A stretch of 64,000 bases of DNA from Salibacterium lacus (GTDB lineage: Bacteria; Bacillota; Bacilli; Bacillales; Marinococcaceae). The number at the start of each line of letters is the position of its first letter. Position 1 is the stretch's first letter. Positions 8,227-16,920 of this stretch are shown here, in pieces. The notes beneath the pieces were generated by a model, which saw only the letters and a program-made list of their open reading frames with translations, ran no database searches and was not told the DNA's origin. Made by a program: the position numbers and the translations under genes. The stretch lies in the NCBI RefSeq assembly GCF_042684865.1, contig NZ_JBHUML010000005.1, forward strand, positions 248,001 to 312,000, read 5' to 3'.

Positions 8227-8727
8227 GTGGAAGAAAAGATCGAGATGAAAAAAATGATAAGATTCGTTATTGGGCTTAGTTTTATATTTTACCTGTGTGT
8301 CATCATCCTGCTTTTGTTTATAGAAGCCAGGGGATATATGACCGCATCGGGTATGAGTTTTCTGGAGTATGCCGCAAACTCCTCCAACATTATTCCCTTT
8401 AAGACAATAGGTACATATATACAAGCCATGTTCACCGGCAGCATGAACATAGATATTCCGGTTAAAAACCTTATCGGTAACGTGTTGGTGCTGCTGCCGC
8501 TTGGCTTGTACCTGCCGTTTTTCATAAAATCATTAAGAAAAATCGGGGCGTTTACCATAACTCTTACCGCCGTTTCTTTTTTGATTGAAATTCTGCAGCT
8601 GGTAATGAGGAGAGGAACATTTGATATCGATGATGTGATTCTTTATATGCTTGGCGCGTGGCTGGGATTTGCGCTTTGGAAAACGAATCCGGTGAAGATG
8701 ATTGTCCGGTATCTCGAAAAAAAATGA
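8227..8727 (+). CDS. VanZ family protein
   Basis: Membrane protein of the VanZ family (166 aa, four to five TM segments) with the family core GNVLVLLPLGLYLPF and the conserved EILQL...R..FDIDDVILYMLG stretch. VanZ homologues give low-level teicoplanin resistance in enterococci; in Bacilli they are frequent and of unclear role. The GTG at 8227 and the ATG at 8245 are both possible starts; the second gives MKKMIRFVIG, a more typical beginning, with GGTGG upstream. Confidence 0.85.
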   Translation: MEEKIEMKKMIRFVIGLSFIFYLCVIILLLFIEARGYMTASGMSFLEYAANSSNIIPFKTIGTYIQAMFTGSMNIDIPVKNLIGNVLVLLPLGLYLPFFIKSLRKIGAFTITLTAVSFLIEILQLVMRRGTFDIDDVILYMLGAWLGFALWKTNPVKMIVRYLEKK

Positions 8728-8741
8728 ACGGCAGATGGCGC

Positions 8742-9010
8742 TAAGGGTCACAATGGGACGTGTAACGGAGAAATGTGCACTTTAGCGCGCTGCTACCCAT
8801 CACAATCCGGCCAGCGGGGCAGAAAAGTGACCCTTAGAATCTGTCTAAACGTCACAACCCCTCTTTGTTTGCTTCAAAGTACACCTTAGAGACGAAATCC
8901 GAGCTGATACTGGACACTTTCCATCTAAAAATGTCCAGTATTTTTATGTTTAAACCATTTTTCCTATCGGATCCTGCGAAAATGTCTCTGCCCCTTCTTT
9001 ACCGGACATT
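8742..9010. repeat. Phased intergenic word array in a convergent gap
   Basis: Occupies the gap between vanZ and the next convergent gene. Inverted words TAAGGGTCAC, TACCCATCAC and TAAACGTCAC start at 8742, 8794 and 8846 (two steps of 52). Forward words GTGCACTTTA, GTGACCCTTA and GTACACCTTA start at 8775, 8827 and 8879 (52, 52). Then GGACA/TGTCC words: GACA at 8913 and 9005, degenerate AACCA at 8954; TGTC at 8932 and 8983. The 41 and 51 steps seen at 3822 and 7136 recur. Confidence 0.8.
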
Positions 9011-9031
9011 TCCCAACCCGGCCGTCTGTGT

Positions 9032-9265
9032 TTATACAAAACTAAAAACAAGGACAAGAGCGGAACAAAAGCACAGCACAGATGATACAACAATCCATAT
9101 CGGTCTGTTGACAGGACGATCGCTGTTCCTTCTCTCATTGAGTCCCCTCATCAAACTGTCGGCACATACAATAAACACTAATAATGGTACAGACCAATCA
9201 CCATCACCAAAAAACAGATTGAATAACGCGATAAAGAAGAGAATCAATAAAATAAAACGTAACAC
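9032..9265 (-). CDS. Small membrane protein
   Basis: Seventy-seven residues with GTG start; the GGGGGTG ribosome site six bases upstream is strong. Two or three hydrophobic segments separated by a short basic loop (LNERRNSDRPVNRP). No family recognised. Confidence 0.6.
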   Translation of the reverse strand: MLRFILLILFFIALFNLFFGDGDWSVPLLVFIVCADSLMRGLNERRNSDRPVNRPIWIVVSSVLCFCSALVLVFSFV

Positions 9266-9397
9266 CTTAACACCCCCTTTTCTCCATATTTTCAGGCACT
9301 ATCATGTAGAACACTAAACACTTCACAAAACTACGTTCCATACGTGTATAATGGCAACATTATCATTCTAACAAAATTTAACATTACAATAAAAGGC

Positions 9398-9436
9398 AAA
9401 AAAGGAGGACAGGGGATTAACCCCTGCCCTTCTTTT
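9398..9436 (-). terminator. Terminator of the pectate lyase gene
   Basis: Minus strand stem GGGCAGGGG / CCCCTGTCC with TTAAT loop, then CTCCTTTTTT. Confidence 0.8.
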
Positions 9437-9444
9437 TACTGAAT

Positions 9445-11130
9445 TTACTCTTTTTCATAAGCCCCAAGATCCGGCGCGCTTCCTTCATAGGAAAGACCGA
9501 TGTCTGTGCCGGCGTCAATCAAATCGCTGCCGCTGTCCAGCTTCAGAAAGTCAGTCTCAGGCAGACTTCCATCTGCACTGCGCGGTCCGTCCGCCTCATT
9601 GTCATTGAGGCTGATAAAGTCGGAATCACTGACATCAACGCTCAGGTTCCAGCTGTTATACTCATCGTCCACGTCATCCATACTGGAGACCGGGCCGTCA
9701 TGGGAGACGTTGTTCCGTAGTACGTGTTCCGCCTCACTGTCGGAAAACTGGAAGTTGTTTTTCCCGCTGTCCAGCGTAGCGTTGGCATAAGCAGTAACAT
9801 GATAGACATTCACCGCTTCAGCATGCTTATTGTGGTTCACTCCGTTCCCGGGGTTTTCCCAGATGAGGGCCCGTTCGATGGTATGATTGCCGTCACCGCG
9901 GCCAAGCTTGATTCCGTTTCCATCTCCCTGAAAATCAGAATCTCCCCACGTATTCACACCGTTTCGGAACACCCAGGTATCTTTCACAGTGATCGCGGCA
10001 TTGGCTTTCCAGAAATCATAACCGTCGTCCGAGTTGTTCCATGCCCTGCATCCTTCAAACACATTGCCGCTTCCCGTATCAAATTTCGCAGCGAATCCGT
10101 CGGCATTCTCGCCGTGATCACCAGGGTCGTAGTTGTAATAGGAGTCGACATTCCGAACGGTATTATCGGAAGCTCCTGTATGCAGCTGAATGCCTGAATC
10201 CTGATTTTCCCGAACATCCAGTTCCTCTATAAGGTTATTGGAACCGTCTACAAACATACCGTTGTCCCCTGCTCCCTGTACGGTAAATCCTTTCAAATGC
10301 CAGTAATCACCATGAACTTCTATTCCCCGGTTTCCATCGTCATCCTCCATTTCGGAAAAATCAAGAATCGGGGACTCGCCGTCGTAAGCAAGCAGGTGAT
10401 AGCCTTCGCTGCTTGTCCCGTCTGCTTCCAGATCAATCGTCTCACCCAGCTGATACGTTCCTCCCCGGAGATAAATGGTGTCCCCCGCGTCTACTGTATC
10501 CACCGCATGATCGATTGTCGCAAATGGATTTGATTCAGAGCCGCTGCTGCTGTCACTTCCATCTACAGCTACATAATAGGCATCTCCGCTTCCGCCGCTG
10601 TTGTCATCGTCGTCTCCGTCATCTCCTGAGGAATCGTTCTCGATCCATAGATGATCGATATTGGCACCGCCCTCCTCTCCGACGCCTGTCAAACGTATGG
10701 TATTGCTTCCTTCCTCCAGGTTGGCATTAAGACCGGTATATCCCCAGTCCCCCCAGCCATCTGTGGGAACAAACGCCAGATTCCTGTCAATGAGAGAGCC
10801 ATTCACCTCCACTTCAGCGGGACGGTCCCCATCCGATCCGCCATGCGCATAGCGGAAATGAAGCCGGTACGTACCGGAGGATGGAGCGTTGATCTGCCAT
10901 TCAATATATCCTCCCGGTTCATTCGGCGTGTAATCGACAAAACCACTGCCGGTATAGCCATTGTGTTCAGCCGCTGTTTCCGCATCCTGAAAATAAGCAT
11001 CTTCCGCTTCATACGTCTCATCAAAAGCCAAAGCAGAGGAAGGGCTTCCCCAGACCGCAAAAACAAGAGCACCAGTACCCAGCGCATAGGTCAATCCTAC
11101 CGTTTTTTTCTTCCTTTTCCGCATATCCAT
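9445..11130 (-). CDS. Secreted pectate lyase, CBM35-like + PL9
   Basis: Extracellular polygalacturonate lyase of 561 aa. Signal peptide to about residue 35 (basic start MDMRKRKKK, hydrophobic core, cut near ALA). A CBM35-like beta-sandwich follows (YEAEDAYFQDA ... GGSDGDRPAEVEVNG ... IRLTGVGEEGGANIDHLWIE, about 38-166), then a very acidic linker (SSGDDGDDDDNSGGSGD), then a right-handed parallel beta-helix with PL9 hallmarks: NADGFAAKF, GCRAWNNSDDGYDFW and GNGIKLG. The DDGYD acidic cluster fits the PL9 calcium site. Strongly acidic composition suits a salt-tolerant secreted enzyme. A perfect cre box lies upstream, so catabolite repression is expected. Confidence 0.9.
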   Translation of the reverse strand: MDMRKRKKKTVGLTYALGTGALVFAVWGSPSSALAFDETYEAEDAYFQDAETAAEHNGYTGSGFVDYTPNEPGGYIEWQINAPSSGTYRLHFRYAHGGSDGDRPAEVEVNGSLIDRNLAFVPTDGWGDWGYTGLNANLEEGSNTIRLTGVGEEGGANIDHLWIENDSSGDDGDDDDNSGGSGDAYYVAVDGSDSSSGSESNPFATIDHAVDTVDAGDTIYLRGGTYQLGETIDLEADGTSSEGYHLLAYDGESPILDFSEMEDDDGNRGIEVHGDYWHLKGFTVQGAGDNGMFVDGSNNLIEELDVRENQDSGIQLHTGASDNTVRNVDSYYNYDPGDHGENADGFAAKFDTGSGNVFEGCRAWNNSDDGYDFWKANAAITVKDTWVFRNGVNTWGDSDFQGDGNGIKLGRGDGNHTIERALIWENPGNGVNHNKHAEAVNVYHVTAYANATLDSGKNNFQFSDSEAEHVLRNNVSHDGPVSSMDDVDDEYNSWNLSVDVSDSDFISLNDNEADGPRSADGSLPETDFLKLDSGSDLIDAGTDIGLSYEGSAPDLGAYEKE

Positions 11131-11168
11131 GATAACCTCCCGTTTTTCATTTGATTCAAAAGAAATTT

Positions 11169-11183
11169 TGTATGCGCTTTCAA
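11169..11183 (-). promoter_or_regulatory. cre box (CcpA) upstream of the pectate lyase
   Basis: TTGAAAGCGCATACA on the minus strand fits the WTGNAANCGNWNNCW consensus at every fixed position; 39 bases upstream of the ATG. Confidence 0.75.
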
Positions 11184-11550
11184 AAGGCTGAAGACGACGG
11201 TGTCAGCTGGTCACCTCCCGTGAAAGAAATACTATCTACACATTTTCTGCTTGAGAAAATGTAAAGACCGCAAAAATGAGAAATAAGGATAAGAATAAGG
11301 AAGAAATAATGTTTAAAAGGGAATGAATGTATTTGATAGGATTTGGTTGATTTGGTTTAATATTGTTTTAATATGTTGTATTTCCATTTATTATAATTCA
11401 AAACAATTAAAAGTACAAGTCTTTTATTGATAGAAAGTTCCAGTTATCAAGCTGTCTATGATAGATTTCACCATCGGAGAGCGGCGGCTCCAGTGAGAAG
11501 AATATAAATGATAACCGCCTGGATCGTAGAGTTGTTGAACGGTATTTTTG

Positions 11551-11748
11551 GACAAAACAGTTCATAGAGTGTCTATAATTGCATGATACCGGACACTTCC
11601 CACTGGGAAATGTCCAGTATTTTTATGTTACAGACATTTTTTCTGCAAATCCTGTAAAAGTGTCTCTAATCCTTATTTACCGGCCATGTCCCGCGCCAAC
11701 ATGTCCACAACCTGAATGTTACGGACATTTTCCATCCCAATGTGTCCA
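11551..11748. repeat. Phased intergenic word array, most regular copy
   Basis: The gap 11131-11798 holds the cre box, an AT-rich stretch with no gene, and this array. GACA words begin at 11551, 11592, 11633, 11683 (as GCCA) and 11724: steps 41, 41, 50, 41. Inverted TGTC words begin at 11570, 11611, 11661, 11702, 11743: steps 41, 50, 41, 41. The constant offset between a forward word and its inverted partner is 19. Both strands shift together at the single 50-bp step. Confidence 0.85.
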
Positions 11749-11751
11749 CAA

Positions 11752-11795
11752 AAAAAGCCCCCGGCACTGGCGTAGTGCGACGGGAGCCTGCACTC
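11752..11795 (-). terminator. Terminator of the aldo/keto reductase gene
   Basis: Minus strand hairpin GCTCCCG ... CGGGGGC with inner CACT/AGTG pairing, followed by TTTTTTT; it abuts the end of the phased array. Confidence 0.75.
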
Positions 11796-11798
11796 TGA

Positions 11799-12788
11799 TT
11801 ACATCATATTCTGCATCCACTGCGGATACGGGGTGCGTGGTTCGCTGATTTCAGTGAGCCGGTCGTATTCGTCCTGCGTAAGCTCTATTTCGGCTGCTTT
11901 CAGGTTGGCTTTCAGCTGTTCGGTTTTTCTCGAACCAATCAGCACCGAAGACACAGCCGGGCGTTCCATAAGCCAGGCGAGCGCCACTTCCGCCGGACCG
12001 ACGCCGTGGTTGCTCCCGATTTCGGTCAGGTTGTCGACAATCTCATTGGCCACTTTTTTGTCCGGGATTGGGGGGAAGTCCTGCAGATCCGAGGTGGCAA
12101 AGCGGCTGTCGCTGTCTTCCTCTTTTCTGTATTTTCCGGTCAGATAGCCGCCGTTCAGCGGGCTCCAGACAAGAATACCCATGCCTTCTTCCTCGGCAAG
12201 CGGTACGACTTCATGCTCGATGTCGCGGTTGATCAGGCTGTAATGCATCTGCGCCGACGCGTAGCGGGGCCAGCCGTTTTTGTCGGAAAGGCCGAGCCCT
12301 TTGGCAATCTGCCAGGCGGCATGGTTGGACATGCCGATGTAGCGGACTTTGCCCTGGTTGACGAGATCCTCCAACGTCCGGAGCGTTTCCTCCAATGGCG
12401 TGTTCTCATCGAAAGCGTGCAGCTGATACAAATCGATGTAGTCAGTACCGAGCCGGCGGAGGCTGTTTTCCACCGAATTCATGATATGAAAACGACTCAG
12501 GCCGCGGTCGTTCACGTCATCACTCATCGCCCCCATTACTTTTGTGGCAATCACCAGATCCTGGCGCCGGTTTTTCACCGCTTTGCCGAGCATCTCCTCC
12601 GACACGCCGTAGCTGTACACGTCGGCGGTATCAAACAGGTTAATGCCGGCATCAATGGACATGTCGACCATCTCGTCCGCCCGCTTCTGATCTTCAAAAC
12701 CTATGTTCCAATCGTCGCCGAACGTCATTGTTCCAAAGGACAGTGCGCTCACTTTCAAGCCGGTGTTTCCAAGTTTGTTATACTTCAC
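11799..12788 (-). CDS. Aldo/keto reductase
   Basis: Cytosolic NADPH-dependent oxidoreductase of the AKR superfamily, 329 aa. The catalytic tetrad is present: D53 (FDTADVY), Y58, K83 (IATKV), H124 (LYQLHAFD); the phosphate-binding loop is LIGSRKTEQLKANL near the C-terminus. Closest in character to Bacillus YqkF/YajO-type reductases. The frame is open far upstream, but GTG at 12788 has GGAGG eight bases before it and starts exactly at the conserved KYNKLGNTGLKVS. Substrate unknown. Confidence 0.9.
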   Translation of the reverse strand: MKYNKLGNTGLKVSALSFGTMTFGDDWNIGFEDQKRADEMVDMSIDAGINLFDTADVYSYGVSEEMLGKAVKNRRQDLVIATKVMGAMSDDVNDRGLSRFHIMNSVENSLRRLGTDYIDLYQLHAFDENTPLEETLRTLEDLVNQGKVRYIGMSNHAAWQIAKGLGLSDKNGWPRYASAQMHYSLINRDIEHEVVPLAEEEGMGILVWSPLNGGYLTGKYRKEEDSDSRFATSDLQDFPPIPDKKVANEIVDNLTEIGSNHGVGPAEVALAWLMERPAVSSVLIGSRKTEQLKANLKAAEIELTQDEYDRLTEISEPRTPYPQWMQNMM

Positions 12789-12994
12789 AACACGACCTCC
12801 TTCTATTTTGGAAGCTGCATGATGATTCTTTCCCAAAATTATCAGAAAAAAACACCCACCCCAAACATCCTGCTCACTATCTTGTAAAAAGGAAATCGCT
12901 GACGCCATAGATAATCCAGCAGCACTGTGGTACGGTAAGATTGTGTAAATATTTATGTAATAATCAGATGAACAGACAGGAAGGGAGGCGCATA

Positions 12995-13363
12995 ATGAAA
13001 TACGCTGTATTTCTTTCAGTGTTTGTTTTTGCTTTGTTACCAAGCTGCTCCACCACTTCCCAAAATGATGAAGAAAGTAAAACAACGTCAGGAGCAGGAT
13101 CCGGTTCTTATCAGGCCTGGGTAAGAGTGAACGGCTCCCTCTATGTATCCCTGGGTGTTGAAAATGACGGGAGATATACAAAAGAAGAAAAAGTGGGAAA
13201 TGTCCAATACAAACTGCCATTCGACCAGTCGATAAAAGAAAATTTCGCATCAAACTATTTGGAAGAAGGGGCAGACATTTTCGCCACCCAGGAAGAAAAA
13301 CCTATTCTTCTTGGGGAAACGGAGGAAGGAACGTTTGAGATAATGGAAAAAGAGGACGACTAA
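12995..13363 (+). CDS. Small lipoprotein of unknown function
   Basis: Lipoprotein of 122 aa; signal peptide with lipobox LLPSC (cysteine near residue 17), then a low-complexity STN/EG linker and a beta-rich domain. The ATG at 12995 follows GGGAGGCG. Divergent from the aldo/keto reductase. No family recognised. Confidence 0.72.
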   Translation: MKYAVFLSVFVFALLPSCSTTSQNDEESKTTSGAGSGSYQAWVRVNGSLYVSLGVENDGRYTKEEKVGNVQYKLPFDQSIKENFASNYLEEGADIFATQEEKPILLGETEEGTFEIMEKEDD

Positions 13364-13444
13364 CTCTTGGTTCCCTGACATCGAAACAATCAGCCGGAAC
13401 ACAACGTCCTCCACCCTTCAATAGTGAACATTCCGTCATGAGCT

Positions 13445-13491
13445 CAAAAAAAAAAATAAACCAGTATCTATAGAAACCGCAGATACTAGTC
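13445..13491 (-). terminator. Terminator of phzF
   Basis: Minus strand stem CTAGTATCT / AGATACTGG with an 11-base loop, then TTTATTTTTTTTTT. Confidence 0.8.
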
Positions 13492-13537
13492 CAGTCTTTC
13501 TTATTCCTGTTTTACAGTCATTTCCATCAGCTTTGTA

Positions 13538-14401
13538 TCACAAATTCCATGTCCCTTCCGCCGTCACAAACACATGACCACCTACTTGAATGGAAAAAGA
13601 GCTTTCTTTTTCAGCGGCGACGTGCAGCAGGGAGGGACGTCCCACAGGCAGGCCTTGTTCCACTTTATAGTTCAGGCTGGTGTTTTTAAAATAACTGTGT
13701 TGGAGCAGCCAGGCGGCGAGATTGCCGTTGGCGCTGCCGGTGGCGGGGTCCTCGAGATGTCCGGAAGTGAACATAAATACCCGCACGTACAGATCGTTAT
13801 CCGCGTGTACCGGCTCCGGGGCAAACACGAGAAGGTTCGCGTCCCCGATCTCATCAAGAATCTCATCATACAAACGATGCTCCACGCGGCAGCGGTCGAC
13901 AGCGTCCCGCGTGGCGAGCGGTACAATGATGCTTGGCAGCCCCGTTGATACCGGCTGCACCGGATACCCTGCCTCAATATCTGCTTGACTGATATGCAGG
14001 GTATCGGCGAGGCGGGCGGCATCCAGCACGTCATGAAACGCCGGCTCGTTCTGCGTCATCCAGCCTCGTTCCCCTTCAAAAACAACCGGCACCTGCCCGA
14101 CGTTGAGATTCAGCAGCACCTGATCCGTATAATGGTCTTCGATAAACCGGCGGATCACATACGCCGTGCCAAGCGACGGATGGCCGGCAAACGGAATTTC
14201 TGCATCCGGGGTGAAAATTTTCACATCATAGCCGCCATTCCCTCGGCGTCCCGACATGATAAAGGTCGTTTCGGAGAAGTTCATTTCTTTAGCAATCTGC
14301 TGCATCTCTTCCTGACTGATGTCAACGTCCGACTGAAACACCGCGAGTTGGTTGCCCTGGTACTTGTCTTCGGCAAACACATCCACGATATGAAAATGCA
14401 T
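13538..14401 (-). CDS. PhzF-family isomerase
   Basis: PhzF/YddE-fold enzyme of 287 aa, an isomerase or epimerase acting on unknown small acids. Visible hallmarks: N-terminal MHFHIVDVFAEDKYQGNQLAVF, the catalytic E44 in NFSETTF, substrate loop AGHPSLGTA and the C-terminal-half DPATGSANG. The ATG at 14401 has GGAGAG upstream; the frame extends further but without a ribosome site. Isolated gene with its own terminator. Confidence 0.9.
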   Translation of the reverse strand: MHFHIVDVFAEDKYQGNQLAVFQSDVDISQEEMQQIAKEMNFSETTFIMSGRRGNGGYDVKIFTPDAEIPFAGHPSLGTAYVIRRFIEDHYTDQVLLNLNVGQVPVVFEGERGWMTQNEPAFHDVLDAARLADTLHISQADIEAGYPVQPVSTGLPSIIVPLATRDAVDRCRVEHRLYDEILDEIGDANLLVFAPEPVHADNDLYVRVFMFTSGHLEDPATGSANGNLAAWLLQHSYFKNTSLNYKVEQGLPVGRPSLLHVAAEKESSFSIQVGGHVFVTAEGTWNL

Positions 14402-14521
14402 CAACAACTCTCCTTTCCCCGCCCCCTTTATACGGAGGCGGTACGGCATAATGATAGAGATTCCTTAACAGAAGAAAGCATGGACGAAGGTTAAGCAGTG
14501 AAAGTAGACGACCTGCAGCAC

Positions 14522-14860
14522 CTAGCGGAAGAACAGGAAGGATGTCAGGATAAACGCTGCCGGGATAACAATCAAGCCTGCTTTGTCTGCTCTCGAATAC
14601 CGCTTGGACCCTTTTCCGGTGATAAAAGGCAGAACCATCGATCCTGCGATTCCCGCGAAAAGAAAGCCGGCCGCCAGAAAGACATACCCCATGGCTTCAA
14701 ATCCCCGCGCGACCAGCAAGGCATACAAAATAATGATAACAGCCGCCGCCACGGTCACAAGAGATGCGGTATAAAAACGACCGCTTTTCCTGGCGAGAAT
14801 CAAGACAAAGCTGAAGAGCAGCAACCCAAGAAATAGTCCAACGGCGAAAACAGCGTACAC
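14522..14860 (-). CDS. Small membrane protein, possibly YesK-like
   Basis: 112 aa, four hydrophobic segments with a basic loop (GKGSKRYSRAD). GTG start at 14860 follows GGAGG by eight bases. The size and pattern resemble YesK-like proteins, but I cannot confirm the family. Lies 22 bases after another membrane protein gene, likely same transcript. Confidence 0.58.
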   Translation of the reverse strand: MYAVFAVGLFLGLLLFSFVLILARKSGRFYTASLVTVAAAVIIILYALLVARGFEAMGYVFLAAGFLFAGIAGSMVLPFITGKGSKRYSRADKAGLIVIPAAFILTSFLFFR

Positions 14861-14882
14861 AGCATCTTCCTCCTTCGTTTTT

Positions 14883-15362
14883 TTACCCGGAATAAACGAT
14901 CCGGGTGTTGACTTTTTTCCATAAATACCAGACCGTATAGGCGACAAATAAAAGCCAGATGCCGTGGTGGGCGGCAAAGGTCCAGAAGCTCCAGAACAGG
15001 CTTTCCACAAAACCGGTTCCCGACATCACAGCGGTGATCAACAGAAAGAGGAAGGTGAACATGGAAAAGACGTAATGCACCACGAGCGAAGTCGAGCGGT
15101 TTAACACCGATGTCACCCAAAGCAGCGCGGCGAACACGGCCGCCGCTGCCACGAGATTGACCGCCAGTACAAAACCGGGGGACAACCCAATCACCGCGCC
15201 GGCAGCCGGATCATATCCTTCCAGTTCGGTGCCCAGGTATTCCTTGAATCGGTCATGGGCCATCCGCCGCCTCGCACCGACAAAGCCAAGCACCATCCAG
15301 ACGAGAAGAAGTACCGCCGCGGTCATCCGGAATCCCGCGCTTGAAGACAGCGTATCACGCAT
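14883..15362 (-). CDS. Four-TM membrane protein
   Basis: 159 aa with about four membrane helices, a charged loop after the first (GARRRMAHDRFKEYLGTE) and a short basic C-terminus. No family recognised. Start at ATG 15362 with GAAGG close upstream; a slightly later start is possible. First gene of a probable pair with the 112-aa membrane protein. Confidence 0.6.
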   Translation of the reverse strand: MRDTLSSSAGFRMTAAVLLLVWMVLGFVGARRRMAHDRFKEYLGTELEGYDPAAGAVIGLSPGFVLAVNLVAAAAVFAALLWVTSVLNRSTSLVVHYVFSMFTFLFLLITAVMSGTGFVESLFWSFWTFAAHHGIWLLFVAYTVWYLWKKVNTRIVYSG

Positions 15363-15453
15363 CCTTCATTCATCCCTTCGTCGTATGTATCGGATAGATT
15401 CCGTGCTTCCAGCTATATGCGCCCGGATCCCGATAATTGACCACTCACGTCTT

Positions 15454-15636
15454 CTATTTTTCCACGCTTTTCACCCACCGTACCAGCCAGTACAAAACAA
15501 TCCACGGCAGAACAAATTTCGTCGACCATTCCACTATAATGATCACCCACAGACGTACATCGACGCCTGCTATCTGCAAAAGGACGAAGAATGCTGCAAT
15601 CAAGGCAGCATCTATGATAATCCATTTTTTCTCCAT
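15454..15636 (-). CDS. Small two-TM membrane protein
   Basis: Sixty residues with two hydrophobic helices; ATG at 15636 is preceded by AGAGGG. A longer frame to 15690 has no ribosome site. Function unknown. Confidence 0.55.
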   Translation of the reverse strand: MEKKWIIIDAALIAAFFVLLQIAGVDVRLWVIIIVEWSTKFVLPWIVLYWLVRWVKSVEK

Positions 15637-15755
15637 CGTTATCCCTCTCATTCCCGTTCCACTTTTTCTATGATAGGATACCCTTATCAAAATTTTACAT
15701 GAAGAAAAAACCCGTATCTTTCAAAATCTACGGGCAGGAAAGAGGTGGTACACCT

Positions 15756-16163
15756 TTGGAAGTTATCACAGGAAATGAATCGCTGCTTACCCTGCTGACA
15801 ATAGGAAGTTTCCTTATTCTAAACAAACTCATTACTTCTACCATTCTACGAAAGATGAAAGCAGACAAAACAAAATGGTTTTCCAGTACTTATTTCAATG
15901 ATTTTCACCGTCAAGCCGGTATCATTCTCAACTTTTTACTGGCCTTCGCTTTTTTCTGGATTTTCGCTTTTGGTGAAGTGTATCCTGTATTAGGGTCAGC
16001 TCCGCTTGTGGTAGTGATTCTTTCCATTGTTGGTCTGACCGCTTATATGAAGTGGCGTCACGCCAAAAACCGTGCCAATTACAAAGCGTACCTCCTAAAT
16101 GTTGCTTTCACCGCTGTTTTTGCGAGTGTTTTTGTGCTTTTCGTCATACAAATCATATCTTGA
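15756..16163 (+). CDS. Four-TM membrane protein, DUF4181-like
   Basis: 135 aa with about four membrane helices and a basic second loop (RKMKADKTKWFSSTYFN). TTG at 15756 has AGAGGTGG seven bases upstream; an ATG at 15699 in the same frame has no ribosome site. The W-F-S-x-x-Y-x-N-x-x-H pattern after the first helix recalls DUF4181 proteins of Bacilli; this is a tentative assignment. Confidence 0.55.
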   Translation: MEVITGNESLLTLLTIGSFLILNKLITSTILRKMKADKTKWFSSTYFNDFHRQAGIILNFLLAFAFFWIFAFGEVYPVLGSAPLVVVILSIVGLTAYMKWRHAKNRANYKAYLLNVAFTAVFASVFVLFVIQIIS

Positions 16164-16216
16164 TGCATGCTGCATTTTGGCAGCAAAAAAGACCACGGAT
16201 CAGTTTCGAATGTTTC

Positions 16217-16330
16217 AAGCGTGCACTTATTCTATTCTTCCTGCCCAAAGTGCCGTTTAGGCGTGCTCTAAGGTACACTTTTCCCCCTTAACGCAAAAAT
16301 GTGACGAGTAGACAACGGCTAACCGTCACA
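16217..16330. repeat. Phased intergenic word array
   Basis: Within the 16164-16575 gap. Forward words GTGCCGTTTA (16250) and GTGACGAGTA (16301) are 51 apart; inverted partners TAAGGTACAC (16269) and TAACCGTCAC (16320) lie 19 after each. A further inverted word CAAGCGTGCAC starts at 16217 (52 before 16269). Same architecture as the first half of the arrays at 3822, 7136 and 8742. Confidence 0.75.
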
Positions 16331-16371
16331 TTTTCCCTGTTTCGATTACATTGTGCAGCTTTGGCTGCTTA

Positions 16372-16461
16372 TTAAGCCGCATATATCACTTTAAACCGTT
16401 CACACACGACCAGCATGCCTTTTTGAAACGTGAGACCGCGGCTTTCAAAAAAACCATCATG
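16372..16461 (-). pseudogene. 3' relic of an ASCH-domain gene
   Basis: Minus-strand frame of 29 codons plus TAA that reads HDGFFESRGLTFQKG followed by MLVVCERFKVIYAA. The complete ASCH gene at 19036-19479 ends in LLESYGFPFRKD then MLVVCERFNVVYGG, so the relation is clear. Upstream, the same frame meets a TGA and the rest of the gene is gone. No start codon or ribosome site remains. Confidence 0.8.
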
Positions 16462-16575
16462 TCATTCTCTATAACTATTGGCACACTGCCCTCCTGAAAC
16501 ATATAGACCAGTCTTCTCCGATTTTAAAACCTATTAAAGAGATTTTTTTACAATGCTCTTAAGGAGGAGTGCAAT

Positions 16576-16920
16576 TTGGTTCAGATTTCAAAAGAATTGA
16601 TGAAGGGAAATATTGATACGATTATTCTCGCATTGTTGAACGATCAGGATATGTACGGATACGAGCTGGCTAAGTACATTCGAATAAAGACGATGGATCA
16701 GTTTGAATTGAAAGAAGGCACACTCTATGTCTCTCTCAAGCGGCTCGAAAATAATAAATTGGTGCGTTCTTATTGGGGTGATGAACAGGGAGCAGGTGGA
16801 CGAAGGAAGTATTATACGTTAACCAAAGCAGGAGAGAAAACCCTTCGCGAAAAGAAAAAAGAATGGAACTTGATGAGCGACATCATGAATGGATGTCTGC
16901 GGGAGGTGACTGACCTGTGA
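16576..16920 (+). CDS. PadR-family transcriptional regulator
   Basis: PadR repressor of 114 aa: winged helix with the family signature LALLNDQDMYGYELAKYI and EGTLYVSLKRLE, then GRRKYYTLTKAGE. TTG start behind AAGGAGGAGT. The following gene overlaps its stop (GTGA), the usual PadR plus permease-prefix-domain pairing. It probably represses its own operon. Confidence 0.92.
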   Translation: MVQISKELMKGNIDTIILALLNDQDMYGYELAKYIRIKTMDQFELKEGTLYVSLKRLENNKLVRSYWGDEQGAGGRRKYYTLTKAGEKTLREKKKEWNLMSDIMNGCLREVTDL

